From assembly GCA_032622095.1 (NCBI GenBank), contig CP136064.1:183192209-183256208 (forward strand): a stretch of 64,000 nt of DNA, read 5' to 3'. The notes beneath the pieces are model-generated. The model ran no database searches. It saw nothing but the letters and a program-made list of their open reading frames with translations, and was not told the DNA's origin. Position 1 is the first letter of the stretch. Each line of letters begins with the position of its first letter. Source of the DNA: Siphonodentalium dalli (Eukaryota; Mollusca; Scaphopoda; Gadilida; Siphonodentaliidae). This document shows, one piece after another, positions 23,352-35,749 of this stretch. A program made the translations under genes and the position numbers.

Positions 23352-24873
23352 CTGAAACAATTATAGGCGTATAGTAACAATTATAACCACGTTGTATTTA
23401 AGTTCTTTGTACATGGTTAAAGACACGGTTGGCCTTGGCGGTGGGTATCCTGTGAAAATATCTCCACCCGTCAAAAAACCGCCACAAACAGAAAGAACAT
23501 AAAAATGTAGATATACTTTGTCCGTATACAAATAAGAAATATCGCATAAACAGTATGTTATGGTCATATGTTTGACCATTGTTATGTAAACAAAAGCATA
23601 AAAAGTTACTTTTCTGGTGTTTGTTTATATTATGATGGTAAACATAAAGAGCGTTCTTTGTTAGTGAATACCTGATATGGAACTAATAAAGAGCGTTTAT
23701 GCCATTTGTGTGTGATTAGCCAGTAGCATTGTACTGTCTTCTGTAACACAATCAGGCTCTTGCTTAGGTAAAATATATAGTAGGTCTTTATGATAACATG
23801 CTGTTTACGCGATGGTCGTGGTGTATATGAACGAAACTGTATGCGTTTTAATGTTTTTCTGTTTACGGTGTTTGGAACAAATATGAATATTTTCGACAAT
23901 TATGGCCGCACGTGCCTTTAAAATAGAAATCAAAAAGATGTTGTATCTCTTCACTGAACTTTCTTCATAAACTTGGGGCTATAAACTATTATTCGTTGGT
24001 AAGCGAGAACAGGTAAGGGGAGCCTCGGTCACTGGGAAATAATTTGTTCTATGAATCAGCACAGGAAATGTGGCTATCTTACTTTACATAAATTTTGTTT
24101 GAAAATATCTTTTAAAAACACTTTAAGTGAAATGCATGCAATTCCAGAATGGTGTTTTTGTGTCTTATTTGTAATGTGGTTGAAACGTGCATTGAAAAGA
24201 AGTTCGATCTAATTTTTTGTTTGTTGTTGCCAGTGCTGTCGAGAAGATATAGCGCATCTTTAAGTAGAAGGCGTCATGTGACTTGTCCTTGAACTTTACG
24301 AAAAATACCTCCTACTTAAAGCAGCGGCTCGTAATGTTCAGGGTTCAGAACTGAGATGAAACCAAATGATTAATTGCTCCTGTCAGTGCACGATCGGATC
24401 ACCAACGACCGAGAGAAACACAGCTTGATATATTATTGCTTATAGATACTACATGTCGCATAAAAGAACTCACTTATGTCGTATATAATTTATCGTTTCA
24501 GAAGAAAACATGGGTCCAGTGTTTGTTCTGCTCGGAACATTCAAGAGCATTCAGTTTCATTATGTTCCTGATATGGCAACAATACATAGGGTTTATATCA
24601 CGTATTGTGGAGAGAGCTCACGAATTGATATGGCTTCGACAAGACACCTGCATTCTAAACCATAACCCACAAAGTCACATAAGCTATGGGCACACTTAGC
24701 ATAGTCTCGAGTTTTGTACCGCGTTGATCAGCAAAGCTGACGGGCAAACTTGTTCAACTGATCAGTTGCTAATTGTTCACAGACATTCGTTGAGTCAAAT
24801 GACTTTCAGACTTTCAAGTACGCTTTTGTCAGCACCTATTCCCTGATTAAACATGATTAAATTATGAACTTAC

Positions 24874-25318
24874 GTGGTTCCGCTGTCGTTGTTGTTGGGA
24901 TCTCAGCGTCGACGCCGAACATAGCTGATCCACTCTGCACGTTCTGTGTTCTCCCTTGAAGACCGTATCTGTACATTAAATGTTCGGCTAACCATTTGGA
25001 TAGTTTGATTCTCTGCGCTTCGCTCATGGGAGTCATGGCTCCCTCATTCGTGTCCGGCCCATGGATGAGATCCGCGAATTGTATCTGAGTCCTTCTCTTA
25101 GCTGTTTCCATTGGTTCATCGTCTCTCTCGGTCGGTACGCCGCCGCCCGTTGTGGTGTCTGATGTGTGTTTTTCGTTTGAATTTTCTCTGCGGGATAGTC
25201 GTGCATACAGTTGATCCATTTCGTCGGTCGTAACGTAGCTTTGTTCCCCAAATACATCAAGCATTATTATTGAGAAGATCACCGAAATGAACGCAACTTT
25301 TGTATACATCTGCATCAC
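24874..25318 (-). CDS. First coding exon, unit 3: signal peptide and cysteine-free propeptide
   Basis: Coding begins at the ATG at 25313-25315. The GTAAGT donor is intact (24868-24873). The protein sequence is the same as unit 2, including the Arg codon spanning the donor that reads His in unit 1. Together with 23242-23351 it predicts a 183-residue secreted precursor. TATA box and leader exon are present upstream, so this copy looks complete despite the truncated duplication unit. Confidence 0.8.
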
Positions 25319-26027
25319 AATTATTTCTCTGAAAAATAAAATTTCGAAATGAGTATACTACATGTATCACCAAATCGTGTGGTATTTCAGTGTTAGTCTT
25401 TCAAGAGTATTTAAAGGGTACATATGCCCAAGTATGGCGTGTGCACACATAATTGTTGTGACCCCGGGACGTGACAGATGCAAAAAAAATAACTATGTTC
25501 AATTTGCTAGCTATGGTCAACTTTCTGTCGGATAACATAGCCATACGCAGGCAGATGAATGAAATATTTATATAACCACTTCGTATAATTTTTTGAAACG
25601 ACAGGACAAAGCGACAGAGGTTTATCGGGTCTTTTTTTAACTGTACGCACCGTCACGAGAGAGCGCTCTTTATTTCAAGATTAAAGTGGGTGATGTCCCT
25701 TTAAAATTCCGAACAAATTTTACAGGATGAGAACACTCTTACATGTATTTGTCGATCTAGCATATCCTTCATTTAAAAAATAACAACTTTTTGGCTGCTC
25801 ATGAAAGATGTTCTATTCAGACCGCTCTATGCGGAATGTCTTTGAATTGCTGATAAATATCATCGCATCTGAAACGAATTGTACATTCAAATACAGGCAA
25901 AATTTGCCAGTGTATGGACGTATTCCTGAAGCGTGTATGGTAGAGCATTGACTTACCTTTAGTACCGCGAGGTATGTTCGCCTGCTGTAAGTATGAATTG
26001 TTTGATTTGTTCTTCCAATGTGCACCT

Positions 26028-26036
26028 TATTTATAG
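26028..26036 (-). promoter_or_regulatory. TATA box of the unit-3 ShKT gene
   Basis: Same CTATAAATA and same spacing to the donor after 25957 as in unit 1. Confidence 0.55.
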
Positions 26037-26115
26037 TGTCCTGTTCCGGATAACCTGGCATGTCCGACGCTAATATGACACCACAAAGACAGTACTTTAT
26101 TTTGGCAGTTATCTT

Positions 26116-26241
26116 GGATTGGGATAGGCTGAAATCATTCGGATAATCCCGGAGAATAAGACATCATAAAAGGAAATTAGCATTATTGGTCCGTATTGTG
26201 TGGATCATCGGATTAGGATAGGCCGAACTCATTCGGATAAC
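26116..26241. promoter_or_regulatory. Pair of 32-bp direct repeats, unit 3
   Basis: Unit-3 copy of the repeat pair described at 9952-10077. Confidence 0.4.
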
Positions 26242-26658
26242 CATGGCGAATCACTGTATAGTCATGAAAATTTACCCAAAAATCCTGCTATTACAAGAAT
26301 AGGAGAGATCGACACACGAACAAGCCGATTATATTTTGAATATTATTGCGAATTTAAACAATGAGTAATATGCCACGTGTATTGTCGATAATAACCTTAC
26401 GCTGTGTATCGAATGATTCGGTGATTACTTTCACGACGGGGATGACATGGGGTATAATCTGATGGACTTTGGGTACGTTAAATTTTGCAGGCAATTCGAC
26501 GTAGAGTGCTCTGAAAACATGAACATCTTACATACTGTACATGCCTCCCCGTTTACTTTTGGTTGTTATATAAGTGACATTTGTCCGAAATGAGCCTATC
26601 TGGCAAGATCTAGTGTAATAATTCCTGGAATTTCATTGCTATAATAAGCGATACAATA

Positions 26659-26682
26659 ATATATATATATATATATATATAT
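26659..26682. repeat. (AT)n microsatellite, unit 3 (about 24 bp)
   Basis: Same locus as 10494-10550, shortest allele. Confidence 0.95.
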
Positions 26683-27550
26683 CCCAAATGTTTTTGCAAC
26701 AGATAGCCATTTTTGAATAAATTCATGAGAATTGTCCATGAAGTTTTTCCAGCCGTGTGAACGTAGTCTTATATATGGCAACGAAAATTGGTCAGACAAA
26801 TACGCGTATACCGACTACAGCCAAGATTAATATATATAGTTGTTTTAGTTTAACATGTTAAAGATGCCCACACGGATTGGACAACGAATGAAGATAAGAT
26901 ACAAGCTATTATATTTTATGTCAGACTTGTGTCTTATACACACTCTCACCAGCGCGAAATGTGTGCATGGATACACAACGAAACATGCGTCTAACTTCAA
27001 CCGCCATCTGAAGTGGCACCAACCACCGGACCATGAATCTGGTGTTACGCAAATTCTCCTGTAAACGGTATTCAGTTTTCTGCCCAACAGAATTGACGGG
27101 TAGTATTTGTTCACAGTAACAGATCGTTGCTCGTGATCAACGAGAAACTCTTTTACTTATTATGCCAAGCATTTCATTCGTTAATCGCGATTATAAACAT
27201 CCATACTTATTATATACTAAATGTTGATAAACCACTCGCAGTGTCGTATCGTGCACCAGGTGTGTTGTCAATCATTTTATACACAATTGAGTGGTTCCAA
27301 TATAATATTTATCTCATCGCATAATAATCTTTGAGGGGTTTACACGCCTGAGCTGTGTCAGGATGTGGAATGTTTAGACAGACTTACACAGTAAACTACC
27401 CTATTGTTAAGCTAGTGTACACCCTGAAGGAATCTGCTCTCTGAAGACAATTAATTAAGCAGTTTTCTGCGTAAGTTCGTCTAAACTGTCCACCTCCTGA
27501 CATAGCCCAGTCGTGGAAACCTCTTAATTCTATTTCAGATAGAGAGGATG

Positions 27551-27891
27551 CACTCTTATAACTAATGTGTAGAAACGATTACACACCAAATGTGTAAACC
27601 CGGTTAATACACATAGCAATGTGTAGTTTTACATACAAATACATTGACCAAGTGCCGTTCTACACATAATGTGTATATTTTGTTACACACAATTGTGTAA
27701 GAACATAGAGCTGTTGTGTATAAATGTGTAAAAATTTACCCATTTATGTGTAAAAATTGTTACACAATTTGTGTACGAATATGAAACTACACATATACTA
27801 CACAAATATGTTTAAGATCAAAATTGAATAATGATTGTGTAGCAGGGCTACACATTTTGTGTAGAAAACCTACACATTAGTCATAAGAGTG
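27551..27891. mobile_element. 341-bp MITE, unit 3, at the duplication breakpoint
   Basis: Same element as 11418-11758. Its right terminus coincides with the last base of unit-3 homology. Confidence 0.8.
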
Positions 27892-28944
27892 CATGCAATA
27901 CAAGGCGACCAGGTTTTTACTAATATAAGTCTGCGCTTTATTTTGCATGTCAAGAAATATACTTAATTCGACAGCGTTTCGCAAAACGGATAAAGACAAT
28001 AAAGAGCGTTATGTGACATTATTAAATATAACCAATATTGGTTCAGTCCGATATAAGGCAATCATGATTTTCTTACCCGCTGTAATGACCAAATCATTAT
28101 GTTCGATGCATGTATCGTCTTACCTCTGTTACTAGTATTTGTTGGCGCAACGAAAAGAGTTATCAATAAAGAGTGTATTGTCATATATGGCACTGATATT
28201 ATTTGCAACGTTCAATGTGGGTGTAACGTAGTGCATGGCCCGATATTGGTATCTTTCTTGTATCTGAATAATAGTCTTTGATGCGATGCGATATGTGATA
28301 TAAAATGAGATATTGGCATACCCTGAGAAGTAAAATATGCTGCCAAAAATTAAGACATGCATATGTTCTCCATTGTATGAGAAAGTAACCAACAGAGAAA
28401 CCCGGAGAAGCCATTTATTGCATGTTGCCATATGTTTGATATATACACGGTGACCGTTTTTGCGTCGATAATCTATTTCACTTACTGCAAATGAGAATTA
28501 TGAATATTGATTATGATTTAAGTTTATTCGTAGCGGTAGTTTACCTTTTATTCAGAAAATATGACATAATAAATAACGACACTAGTAACTGCGGGAGTCG
28601 GGACGAGTGCAAAGTAATCGAAATTCGTGATGTGAAATATAATCAGATTGAAATCACGAATATACCTATCTCCTGTGTACGGTTGGCCTTTAATGTACAT
28701 CACTTAGTCTTGGTACTGTACTATACTGTGCGAAACGGAATAACATATTCTTAATATGGAATTAATTGTTATCATAAGACTACATAGTACATAACATAGA
28801 TGCATCTGACAATCCAAAAATATCATACTATTTTCTGGAATCGAAATAAACACATAATTATGCAAAGCGAATTCGGTCAATGGGGAAAGTTACACCATAG
28901 CTTCTCAGCCGCAGCGCTCACCAAGCGTCAAGAATATATATTGG
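27892..28944. other. Intergenic stretch right of the tandem units
   Basis: Single-copy AT-rich DNA. The short open frames here (up to 99 codons) have no recognisable domain and no splice or Kozak context. I see no gene. Confidence 0.5.
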
Positions 28945-29432
28945 TTAAAGGTACTCAATCCGATAAAACTCCTCTCAATTACTATTTCAATGGCTTCGGG
29001 GGTCAAAAATATTTGATTCGAGTCGAGGAAGTCACCCATCAAAGCTCAGATTTGTTAGATATCGATTTTAGAAATCTATTATTTTTCATTATCGGGAATA
29101 CTTTCTGGACAGAACTCAGTCAAAATTGCGTTATTATTACCACTTGATTTTAGAGTTATCCATCCTTGTCTGTTTGAATAGATTTGGGTGTACACATCCC
29201 GAGCAGATTACGGCAGTTGAATGCAATTATTAGTACTCATCTCGAGTAAATAACAAATTTCAAAAATCAATATCTAATAACTCTGAGCTTTGTTTGATGG
29301 GTTCCTCGGCTCGAATCAAATATGTTTTACCCCCCAAAGCCAAAGAAATAGTAATATAGGACCCTCTGATCGGATTGTTGTTGTAGGAATCTGTTGAGAT
29401 GGGGACCCTCTGTTCGGATTGAGTACCTTTAA
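28945..29432. mobile_element. Foldback element of the TTAAAGGTAC family, copy 1 (488 bp)
   Basis: The left end TTAAAGGTACTCAATCCGAT is matched in reverse by CGGATTGAGTACCTTTAA at the right. Beyond the termini the interior is also inverted: GATTCGAGTCGAGGAAGTC..CATCAAAGCTCAGA on the left and CTGAGCTTTGTTTGATGGG..CGGCTCGAATC on the right. Non-coding. Relatives are at 38633-38981 and 43478-43863, with a partial at 36406-36483. Confidence 0.75.
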
Positions 29433-30960
29433 ATTCAGTAAAAAATTTCCCGTTCCCCTCTCGGCAAGGTATAACTATTTTCACTTTGATGTTTGTAGTT
29501 TATACCACGTGTAGTTGACAATCAAGACTACGCGGAAATACGATTGGCCTAGTTTATAATCTAAATTACAATTGGGGTCCATTCCTTCGATGAACCGTTG
29601 TGTACGAAGTGTAATTATTGATAATCACTATAGGCTTATGTGAATCTGATTTGGCGGCAGGCACGTACCCACAGGGGGTGTGTGTTTGGGGGCGGGGTGT
29701 CTCACCCGAACGATGACCATAATTTTTAATAGTTGGAAATTTCATGACTCAAATTTCAATAGTTGGAAATTAAAAGTAACAAGTAAATCGAATGATCTAA
29801 GTGTTTCAATCAGAGTTCGCGATTTTCCGACTCCGAATTTGTGCCGGTTGTTTATTTTCCGACTCGGAATTCCAATTCTAAATAATCGTCACCGATTATC
29901 CTATTCCAGAATTGAACAAATTGTTTTTCCGACTCCGAATTCTGAACCAGGATTCTATTATGTTTTCCATTTGAGCTTTTCAAATCATGTGGTGCCTTTC
30001 ACTCAATATATTGTTAACTTGTTGATATGTATATACATGTATATGTTAAAGGGACGGGCGGCCTTCGTTGTAGGTTATAATTTAGAAAAAAACATTTATC
30101 AATTTATGATAATTGCCTCAAGAATATATTAATAGTATAGCACTAGCAGGGTTACCCGGCGTTGCTCAGGTTAATGCGATGAGAAACCCTCTGTATGCTG
30201 TGGATATGTGTTGGGGATAGAGAATACTCTTGCTTAAAAGTGTAATACCTTTTCTCATAATTTGTATATTCAAATGGCATCATAAAACATGATTATTACA
30301 GTCATGGGATATAAGTATAGTGGCTCACCTTGTCAATTGTCATTCTGTTTGTCGCGATTAATCCGTTCCAACAATAATGAAGTATGTATTTATTTACAAC
30401 TGCGTATACATTAGACGTTATAATATGATACACGAACATCATAAACACATTAATTCGATAAAAGATGATAATTGGGTTTTAAACATTGAGATGTGTCAAT
30501 CAATTTAGTGGGTTGGACTAAGTTCTCGAGGACACCTGGCTATCTCCATGAAGATACAGATGTTTCAAAGAAATTTCCAGGTGCTCCTCTGTTCATGGTG
30601 CTATATATTGGCAAAATATTCTCAGTTTAAACGAAATGTTGATGCGCATAAATATTAGCTACATGTGCCAGGCACAGAGCGAGATTTTGAGTTGCTTATG
30701 TCAGTCGAGGAGTCTGTTATAAAACCCTTGTCAGATATGCAGTATTGGGAGGATCCTGAAAAAGTCTTACGCTACTAACTGCATTTTCTTGTATATCAGA
30801 AGAAACTATATTTGACTGCACACTGTGACCATTATGTTTGAACAGGCCTTCGATATCTCTTGACAAATTGTAACTTTTTTGTGGAAACTGTATAGAATGG
30901 AACAGACTCAATTTTATTATAATATATATGCAATCCTATTTCACGATATATTTTTAATTT
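29433..30960. other. Non-coding stretch with short dispersed repeats
   Basis: It holds repeated TTCCGACTCCGAATT motifs (29822-29940), a paired AATAGTTGGAAATT motif (29728-29770), and from about 30140 a GCAGGGTTACCCGGCGTTGC start that may be the left end of the dispersed repeat whose CAGA-rich end lies at 31131. A 150-codon frame at 29680-30132 shows no known domain. Confidence 0.4.
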
Positions 30961-30964
30961 TGCC

Positions 30965-31131
30965 GACCTCCCCCTTTTCTTCCCCTGACACCAACAGAGT
31001 CATTTTAGAAAATTTTACCCGCACCGTTATCTTCCTTGTAATTAGTTACCCCTCTTAGAACGCCTTGGTGCCATCTCGATTGTACCGCGTGAAGTTATAT
31101 ATAGAACGCACACAGACAGACAGACAGACAG
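30965..31131. repeat. Direct repeat flanking the 144-bp array, left copy
   Basis: From CCCCCTTTTCT..CCCCTGACA through TTAGAAAATT to TATAGAACGCACACAGACAGACAG. The right copy (32505-32674) has the same order of blocks and the same CAGACAGA end. Confidence 0.65.
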
Positions 31132-31269
31132 CACTATTTGATTTCTTGTATCATTTGAGAAGAACGTGTCTGAATTTGATGGTAATTAGTACTAAAAATA
31201 TTCTGTATCAGTCTTGGTGACCCTCCCGTCCCTATTTCAGTCTCAAGCTGCACACACTAAGACTCATTA

Positions 31270-32510
31270 GAGATTAGAGATGCATATATATGAAATTGGT
31301 GAAAATTGGCGAGTATACAAATTCGTATCAAATTTAAGGTCCCCATATCTCTCACCCATAGGCATAGGGCACAAATTTGGTGTATCTAAACGACAAGATA
31401 AGATTCCTTATATCACAGAGAAGAATATGTATCAATCTGGTGGAAATCGGCACTTAACATATAGATATAATTTGTTGTGTCCCTCTCATCTCTATACACC
31501 ACTGACTCGAATGGCCCAACTTATGACATCCTTAAACCACACGATTATACTCCTGATATCATGGAGATGATTGTTTATAAGTTTGGTGATAATCGGCGAC
31601 TAAACAATTTTTTTTATCAAATTTGGTGTCAATCCACACCCCCATCTCTCAAACAAACAGCACCACTATGGCGTCTTTAAATCACACGATTAGATTCCTC
31701 GTATCTTGGATAAGAACGTGTATCAATTTGGTGGAAATTGGCGCAAAAAAATTGTGCATAAATTTTGGTGCCCCTGTCCCTTTCAATGCAACTCTGAATC
31801 GAATGAGGCCACATTTGACAGATAAAAGCAACACCATTAGACTCCTCATACCATGGGGATGATTTTGTATAAGAGTGGTGGCAATCGGCGACTAAACCAA
31901 TTACTATCAAATTTAGTGCCCACCCCCTCCCAATCTCTCAACCAAAAGACAAAAATTTGGCGTTGTTAAAGCGCACAATTTGATTCCTTGTATAATGAAG
32001 AAGAATATATATCAATTTGGTGGAGATCGGCGCTAAAATTAGTTTTTCAATTTTGGTGCCCCTCTCCCCTTCCGTGCATCCCTGACTCGAACGACGCCAC
32101 TTATAAACCACACCGTTGGTTTTTTCATATCATGGGTTTGACGTTGTTAAATCGCACAATCATATTCCTTATATCACGAAGAAGAATATATATCAATTTG
32201 GTGGAGATCGGCGCTAAAATTAGTTTTTCAATTTTTGTGCCCCTCTCCCCTTCCGTGCATCCCTGATGCGAACGACGCCACTTTTAAACCACACCATTGG
32301 TTTTTTTCATATCATGGGGATGATTATATATAAATAACTTTGGTGGAAATAGGCGACAGAAAAAAAAATCTGCCCCTCCCCTTTCCGGGCACCCCTGACG
32401 CGAACGGCGCGACGTTTGCCATATTTAAACCACACCATTAGATTCCTCATATCACGGGGATTATTATATATAAGTTTGGTGGCAATCGGCAACAATTATT
32501 TTTCTGCCCC
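31270..32510. repeat. Degenerate tandem repeat, about 144-bp period, nine copies
   Basis: The anchor TTTGGTGGAAATCGGC (with variants) recurs near 31291, 31434, 31581, 31723, 31870, 32015, 32196, 32338 and 32474. Spacings are 136-147 bp except one of 181. Alternate copies look more alike (GACTAAAC type against GCTAAAAT type), suggesting a dimer of about 290 bp. Copies at 32015 and 32196 are the most similar. No coding role seen. Confidence 0.75.
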
Positions 32511-32674
32511 TCCCCCTTTTCTGCCCCTGACAACAACGGCGTCACTTTAGAAAATTCTAACCCCGACCATTATCTTTCTCGTAAAAAGCTACTCCTAGTA
32601 GACCCCTTTGGCATCATCTAGATGGTCCCCTGTGAATTTCTATAGAACACAGACAGACAGACAAACAGACAGAC
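32505..32674. repeat. Direct repeat flanking the 144-bp array, right copy
   Basis: Matches 30965-31131; ends in CAGACAGACAAACAGACAGACA. Confidence 0.65.
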
Positions 32675-33240
32675 ATTCGCAAATATAGATATAGATAATG
32701 ATGATATGAATGCGATATTATTCACAAAACAGGCTTTGTGTCAGTGAAAATGTAGGTCGAGTGTTTAGTTTCTCGCAAAAAAGCGCAGTGAATTGTTTAT
32801 AAGCAGTCACGATATTGTGTCATTTCCTTATTTGGATTCGCGTGCATTATACGTCGGTTGTAAAACTCCTAATTTGGTGCGTCTACGTCTTACAACTTAC
32901 AATCGTATCATTTATAAATTCCTTATTTGGTATGTATTACCATATATAGGTATGTGACGTAATTACCAAAAGTTAGGAGAAAATACTAGATTGAAAAATA
33001 TTCATCTCTTTGCATGAACAATATTATTATGTACACGTTTTCTGTCTGATCATTTCCCAGTCACGAAGTAACGTGGATTAGCTGGATTTTGAACTGACAG
33101 CGGGTAAAATGTGTCGATTAAAATAAAATTTGGCGCGATTTTAATGCGATTGTTGATTGCGCCAATAATTGTATCTATGCCTACCACAGCTCAACGGAAC
33201 AAGCGTGCAAACGTGACAATGACATGGAATCTACGCAATA

Positions 33241-33753
33241 TCACTGTCGGATACCCGTTTAGGTTCGGACATTCCAAGATGGCGGCGCCCAATAAAGAAG
33301 ATAAGCGGTAAGTGTATATATTGTCTCCAAGCATCAATTAACGACATCTTTCGGTGATACACCTTTAAACAGTTATGTAGGAATTTGTATGCCCAACACA
33401 TACGTAACACGCCTTTCGCGTGACAGACATTTGAATTGTTGTATTTGGCGTGTCAAGTCGTCATAATTTTTCGAAATTTTATCGAGGCGGCGAAATGTTC
33501 GCTTTTTCGCATTTGTTTGCCCTGGGATCATGGATCCGCGAATTTAGGTATTGTTGTGGGTCGATTATGTTACCACACATCTTCGGAATTCAAAATCTGC
33601 GATATTTTTATTGTCTAACTCCGAAAAACGACCTTTGAAAATTTCAAAATGTTCAGGTTCGGATTCGCAATATTCCCGATGATTTTGTTCAGGTTCAGAC
33701 ACAATTTTCGTTCAGGTTCGGACAAATTTGGTTCAGGTTCGGACGCATCAAAA
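33241..33753 (+). repeat. Inverted repeat pair, left arm (513 bp)
   Basis: From TCACTGTCGGATACCCG to GGTTCGGACGCATCAAAA. It is present in reverse complement at 35750-36283. It contains an ATGGCGGC first-exon-like segment and four TTCAGGTTCGGAC repeats (right arm: five). The 2.0-kb spacer is unrelated to either arm. Confidence 0.85.
33279..33307 (+). CDS. Candidate first coding exon (left arm)
   Basis: CCAAGATGGCGGCGCC, a YY1-type initiator/Kozak context common at animal housekeeping promoters, starts a 29-base exon (MAAPNKEDK plus two bases) that ends at a GGTAAGTG donor (GT at 33308). Downstream exons were not found, so this may be a live first exon of a gene to the right or a duplicated promoter fragment. 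The right-arm copy has a one-base deletion in the exon, while this one keeps its frame. Confidence 0.35.
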
Positions 33754-35749
33754 ACTTCGCATAAAAATGACAAGCCGATGTACAGTCGCGTTATTATTGG
33801 TTATATTCCATTCGTAAAAGAAACGATAAATGGGGAACACGAGGCTTGGTTTTAGCCCACTCGTGAATAATTTGGGCGGACTTTCTTATTTTATGCGTGT
33901 GAGATGTATGCGATCACGTGATTCCCCTCCACATCCAAATACGATGCCACAAAGGTCGCCGCACGTAGATGAGCAGATAACTGTCCATACTATAAGTTAC
34001 ACGGCTTTCTGAGAGAGATACTGTGTGGTATGCTCCGGTAGAGGCTCGTGTCCCCCGATGCGACCCCCCTCAACAAGCCGTGTAATCATGTATTTACCAA
34101 TATGTATTTACCAATCATGTATTTAACAATATATTCCCAGATATAAAGCGCAGAAACGAGCCACGAACAGTAACTCAATTTTGTTAGACTGCTTATACGA
34201 TGAATGTGATTATATAGCTGTTCCCACAATTTGCCCATAAATACTTGCTGATAGATAGACAATATATACCATGTTTTGTATCAATAATTGGATGATATAT
34301 TTGGGTATTCACACGAAACATATTCGTTTCAATATAAGCCGTATGTGTTTTGCCTCATTTCTAAATGTTGAATCCACTTGCAAGTTAACCATTTGTCACA
34401 CGACTATTATGCAGGACTATTAATTAGAGCCCGTACATGTTGCGTTCTATTCAGCAGTATGCGAACATAGAGAATACCTATGCTATGCCGAATAATACCT
34501 GAAATATGCGAATCTTCACGAGCGGCGATATTTCAGGAATATATTATTCGAGAAACCATAATGTGTTCTCTTTATGTTATGCTTATGGTAAGCAATTCTG
34601 CAAAACTACAAGTATTGTTTATCGAAACAAGAATTTAGACGCCGAAGTAGCGAAACTTATGCAAACAATATCAGCTGTTCCGTTGGCAAATTAAGCATCT
34701 CTAAATTTTGGTGGAAAATTTCCTTCATAAGAGAATAGTGCCTACCCAATGGTTAAATATTACACACAGAAACCCAAATAACTGAATACGTAATAAAACG
34801 GGATCATTTGATTTTCTTTAGAACTTATCGCAGTAATAAACTATTTTCAGTCTTCCGCGGAATTTCGCGTAGTTCCATTGATAATGCACGCGTCAATAAT
34901 TGTGTACCCTTTTTTGAACAGAAATATCTACAGTGAGATAACGTTTGAAAATTATTATCCACGCAAATGTCCACGAAAGAGAGCACATCGTATGTCATTT
35001 AAAATTACAGCTATTTCATAGGAAAACATAACACACAACGCTTGTCCCCACACCCGGTTGTAACTAACAATCTGATTGACAACAACGTCACGTTTAAATA
35101 ATGCGCCATGTCCTCGTAACTATTGACAGTGAGCGTATAAAAGCACGTGAAACATCGTGTTTATGAATTACCCTTGAACTAGCAGTTTCACCAATCGTGA
35201 CATTGTTCTGGCGCGCTGAGCTTAATTGACGTCACCTAAAACAGGATCGATAGGTCTGCTACTGAATTATTCTTATTGGTGCTGATTGGTGTGAATTTAT
35301 CTGATAACCTATAAAAAAAAGCACACCACGTGGTAGCTATTGGTGCGAGACAAAATCGTTAGCTCCGCCAACATCGTGGGATACTATAGGAGATTTAATA
35401 CCCGGATGTCTCTTTTTGAAACCCCTTGGCTCCGCCTCGGGGTTCAAAATCGAGAACCAGGTATTAAATATCCATGTAGGCCCGATAACTCAGAAGATAA
35501 GTAATAATACCACTGTTGCTCGTATGTAAAATGTAATAATTCCCACTAGCTGGTTTCAGTATAGTAGACATTGCTCGAAAATATTCAACTGTGGCTTTTA
35601 TCCCATTAATTCGGAGAATTTACCACCTACATGTATATTTGGAAATTTCAGCTGACATATTTAGATATAACAAATCAACAATGCATGTTCGTTAATAACA
35701 CGCACAATAAGATCGCGACTGCACCTCGGCATGTCATTTATAGGTAAGG
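33754..35749. other. Spacer between the inverted arms
   Basis: AT-rich, no recognisable gene. It contains a TGACGTCA site (35228-35235) and a compact hairpin at 35388-35472. Confidence 0.5.
35388..35472. repeat. Compact hairpin element
   Basis: Nested inverted segments: GATTTAATACC pairs with GGTATTAAAT, and TTTTTGAACCCC-like TTTTTGAAACCCC pairs with GGGGTTCAAAA around a GGCTCCGCC loop. Possibly a small dispersed repeat. Confidence 0.5.

Larger units (their letters stand above)
20926..27891. repeat. Segmental tandem duplication, unit 3 (right-truncated)
   Basis: It is collinear with unit 2 (offset 8077 after a small poly-A difference) up to 27891, where homology stops. The stop falls exactly at the outer end of the 341-bp TIR element. 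About 1.1 kb of unit sequence found at 19837-20925 is missing, including the G-rich tract. Confidence 0.93.

Noticed and set aside
28132-28431. 99-codon minus-strand frame
   Set aside because: No domain, no splice or Kozak context, and overlapping frames of similar length on both strands.
29680-30132. 150-codon frame
   Set aside because: Starts within a G-rich low-quality context, includes repeated TTCCGACTCCGAATT DNA motifs and shows no domain.
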